Shown: positions 6,518-7,913 of the stretch, one piece after another | How positions within the stretch are numbered: position 1 is the stretch's first letter | Layout: each line of letters begins with the position of its first letter | From: DATJBC01 sp035515515 | Lineage (GTDB): Bacteria; Actinomycetota; Acidimicrobiia; Acidimicrobiales; UBA8190 | Length of the DNA stretch: 7,913 nt | NCBI GenBank assembly: GCA_035515515.1 | Contig: DATJBC010000289.1 | Coordinates: 1-7,913 of the forward strand | Direction of reading: 5' to 3' | The notes under the pieces: generated by a model | Told to the model about the DNA's origin: nothing | The model's database searches: none | What the model saw: the letters and a program-made list of their open reading frames with translations, nothing else | Position numbers and translations under genes: made by a program

Positions 6518-6998
6518 GGACGGCGTGTTCTGCAACAACTGCGGGCATCGCAACCCGGCGGGGGCCAATTTCTGCTCGTCGTGCGGGGCGGTGCTGACCG
6601 CAGGCTCGTCCGACGCCACCGTCACCCTGCACCCCGTGGACGCGCAGGGCGAGGCCACCGACGAGGAGCTGAGCGTGCCGCTTCCGGACCGCCCCAGTGG
6701 TGCGGGGCTGCTCGTGGTCAAGCGCGGCCCCAACGCCGGGACGCGCTTCGATCTGGTGGCGGACGTGACCCGCGCCGGGCGGCACCCCGAGAGCGACATC
6801 TTCCTGGACGACATCACGGTCTCTCGTCGCCACGCAGAGTTCCTGAAGGGCCACGGCGGGTACATCGTGCGCGACGTGGGCTCGCTCAACGGCACGTACG
6901 TCAACCGGGAGCGCATCGAAGAGGCGGTCCTGTCGTCGGGTGACGAGGTGCAGGTGGGCAAGTTCAAGCTCGTCTACCTGGCTGCGGCGGACGAGTAG
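6516..6998 (+). CDS. Zinc-ribbon FHA-domain protein, GarA/OdhI type
   Basis: A 160-residue cytoplasmic protein. Residues 6-23 are a four-cysteine zinc ribbon (C6, C9, C20, C23: FCNNCGHRNPAGANFCSSCG). An acidic linker follows, then an FHA domain from about residue 64. The FHA domain has the phosphothreonine-binding set: GRHPESD (88-94), SRRH (103-106) and GSLNGTYVN (122-130). The stretch LLVVKRGPNAG, the FHA core and the position between gcvH and an FtsR-type merR gene match GarA (Rv1827) and OdhI. These bind and inhibit 2-oxoglutarate dehydrogenase and related enzymes until a Ser/Thr kinase phosphorylates their N-terminal tail. The mycobacterial tail motif (ETTSVF) is not seen; T35 and T37 in DATVTL are the nearest candidates. 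As I recall them, GarA and OdhI have no zinc ribbon. The start is GTG 6516 (Shine-Dalgarno at 6503-6508), with GTG 6525 as the leaderless alternative. No symbol is given because of the different N-terminus. Confidence 0.92.
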   Translation: MDGVFCNNCGHRNPAGANFCSSCGAVLTAGSSDATVTLHPVDAQGEATDEELSVPLPDRPSGAGLLVVKRGPNAGTRFDLVADVTRAGRHPESDIFLDDITVSRRHAEFLKGHGGYIVRDVGSLNGTYVNRERIEEAVLSSGDEVQVGKFKLVYLAAADE

Positions 6999-7027
6999 CC
7001 GGTGAGCGGGGGCGGGGGCACGACACG

Positions 7028-7913
7028 GTGACGAGCCGGACCTATCTGTCCATCGGGGACGTGCTGGGCCTGTTGCGCCAGGAGTTCCCCGACGTGACGA
7101 TCTCCAAGATCCGCTTCCTGGAGAGCCAGGGACTGGTGAACCCCGAGCGCACGCCGTCGGGCTACCGCAAGTTCTACGACGCCGACGTCGACCGCCTGCG
7201 CTGGGTGCTGCGCCAGCAGCGCGAGCACTTCCTGCCGCTCAAGGTCATCAAGGGCCGCCTCGAGCAGGAGGGCACCGACGGCGGTGAGGGCAACGGGCGC
7301 GACGGCTCGGGCCGCCAGGCCAGGGGGGCGTCGCCCCCCGCCCGTCCCGAGCCCGCGCTGGTGGGCGGCCCGGCCTCGCCGGCGGGGCGCCCCGGGCCCG
7401 TGACCGGCCGGGAGGGGGCGACGGCCGCCCGCCCGCCCCAGGGCCCCGCCCCCGGGCGCGCCGGCGCCACGGGCACGCTCGTGGGCACCCGTCCGGGCGG
7501 GGGCGACCCCGGCCCCACGGGGCGCGACCGCCTGGTGCGGGCCACCGAGGCCGGGCCGGGGCGCGCCGCCCAGGGGGGACGGGGCCCCACGGGCCGGCCG
7601 GCTCCGGCGGGCGCCGCCCCCCCGGAACGGGCCGCCGGCGGCACCGAGGAGGCCGCCGCCCGCCCCGCCCCGCCCCCCGACGAGCAGCCCCCGGTGCCCA
7701 CCCTGTCGGGCACGGCCATGACGGCCGAGGAGCTCGCCCAGGCGAGCGGGCTGGACCTGCCCGCCGTGCAGCAGCTCGAGTCCTACGGGCTCGTGTCGGG
7801 ACGCGTGGTGGGCGGCACGGCGTACTTCGACGAGGAGGCCCTCGTGGTCGCCCGGCTGGCCGCGGGCTTCGCGGCGTTCGGCGTCGAGGCCCGGCACCTG
7901 CGCCTGCACAAGC
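7028..7913 (+). CDS. MerR-family regulator of FtsR (Rv1828) type, cut by window edge
   Basis: GTG 7028 opens 295 codons that stay open to the right edge. The N-terminal winged-helix domain (about 1-80) reads YLSIGDVLGLLRQEFPDVTI, then SKIRFLESQGLVNPERTPSG, YRKFYDADVDRLRWVLRQQR and FLPLKVIKGRL. This is the pattern of the actinobacterial FtsR/Rv1828 group, implicated from memory in cell-division gene control (ftsZ in corynebacteria). Residues about 82-226 are Pro/Gly/Ala/Arg-rich low complexity. From about 227 a second conserved module appears (MTAEELAQASGLDLPAVQQL, then YGLVSG, YFDEEALVVARLAAGFAAFG and VEARHLRLHK), also seen in the Rv1828 group. At over 295 residues it is longer than mycobacterial Rv1828 (about 250) because of the insert. 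The gap from the FHA gene is 29 bases, with only a weak G-rich stretch as ribosome site. Neighbourhood and sequence agree, so the type is confident; the targets are inferred. Confidence 0.9.
   Translation, partial: MTSRTYLSIGDVLGLLRQEFPDVTISKIRFLESQGLVNPERTPSGYRKFYDADVDRLRWVLRQQREHFLPLKVIKGRLEQEGTDGGEGNGRDGSGRQARGASPPARPEPALVGGPASPAGRPGPVTGREGATAARPPQGPAPGRAGATGTLVGTRPGGGDPGPTGRDRLVRATEAGPGRAAQGGRGPTGRPAPAGAAPPERAAGGTEEAAARPAPPPDEQPPVPTLSGTAMTAEELAQASGLDLPAVQQLESYGLVSGRVVGGTAYFDEEALVVARLAAGFAAFGVEARHLRLHK

Noticed and set aside
7285..7700. Low-complexity GC-rich stretch as a frameshifted or non-coding region
   Set aside because: The frame from the conserved N-terminal module runs without a stop into the conserved C-terminal module in the same phase, so it is a coding insert.

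Overview
The window is very GC-rich with GTG/TTG starts. It carries a gene order typical of high-GC Actinobacteria: CDP-alcohol phosphatidyltransferase, mannose-1-phosphate guanylyltransferase-like fusion, gcvH, a GarA/OdhI-type FHA protein, and a MerR regulator of the FtsR (Rv1828) type. The zinc-ribbon form of the FHA protein, the extreme GC content and the lack of Shine-Dalgarno sequences at most starts suggest a deep-branching actinomycete, possibly Acidimicrobiia. That placement is inference.

Layout. Bases 1-430 (minus strand) hold the N-terminal third of a DUF1015 protein that runs off the left edge. A divergent intergenic region of about 100 bases follows. On the plus strand come a DHA2-type MFS exporter (534-2270) and a cysteine-free MerR regulator (about 2348-2881), which look like a drug-efflux pair. 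The conserved core cluster follows: CDP-alcohol phosphatidyltransferase (2891-3541), an 828-residue nucleotidyltransferase / left-handed beta-helix / phosphomannomutase-like fusion (3560-6046), gcvH (6101-6481), the zinc-ribbon FHA protein (6516-6998) and an FtsR-like MerR protein (7028 to the right edge, incomplete). No RNA genes, IS elements, CRISPR arrays or attachment sites were seen.

The genes touch envelope lipid synthesis, sugar-nucleotide supply, one-carbon/glycine metabolism, phospho-dependent control of central metabolism, and transcription of division genes. They look like a co-located housekeeping set rather than one pathway. Four plus-strand genes (MFS, phosphatidyltransferase, gcvH, FHA) have a TAnnnT -10-like hexamer 6-7 bases before a start codon. 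The fusion gene has the same spacing to a three-codon ORF that overlaps its start. This indicates mostly leaderless, gene-by-gene transcription rather than one long operon.

No wholly new multi-gene system was found. The most unusual points are the phosphomannomutase-like domain, which has lost all its recognisable catalytic loops; the leaderless-promoter series with the putative micro-ORF; the zinc ribbon on the GarA-type protein; and a roughly 145-residue low-complexity insert in the FtsR-like regulator.
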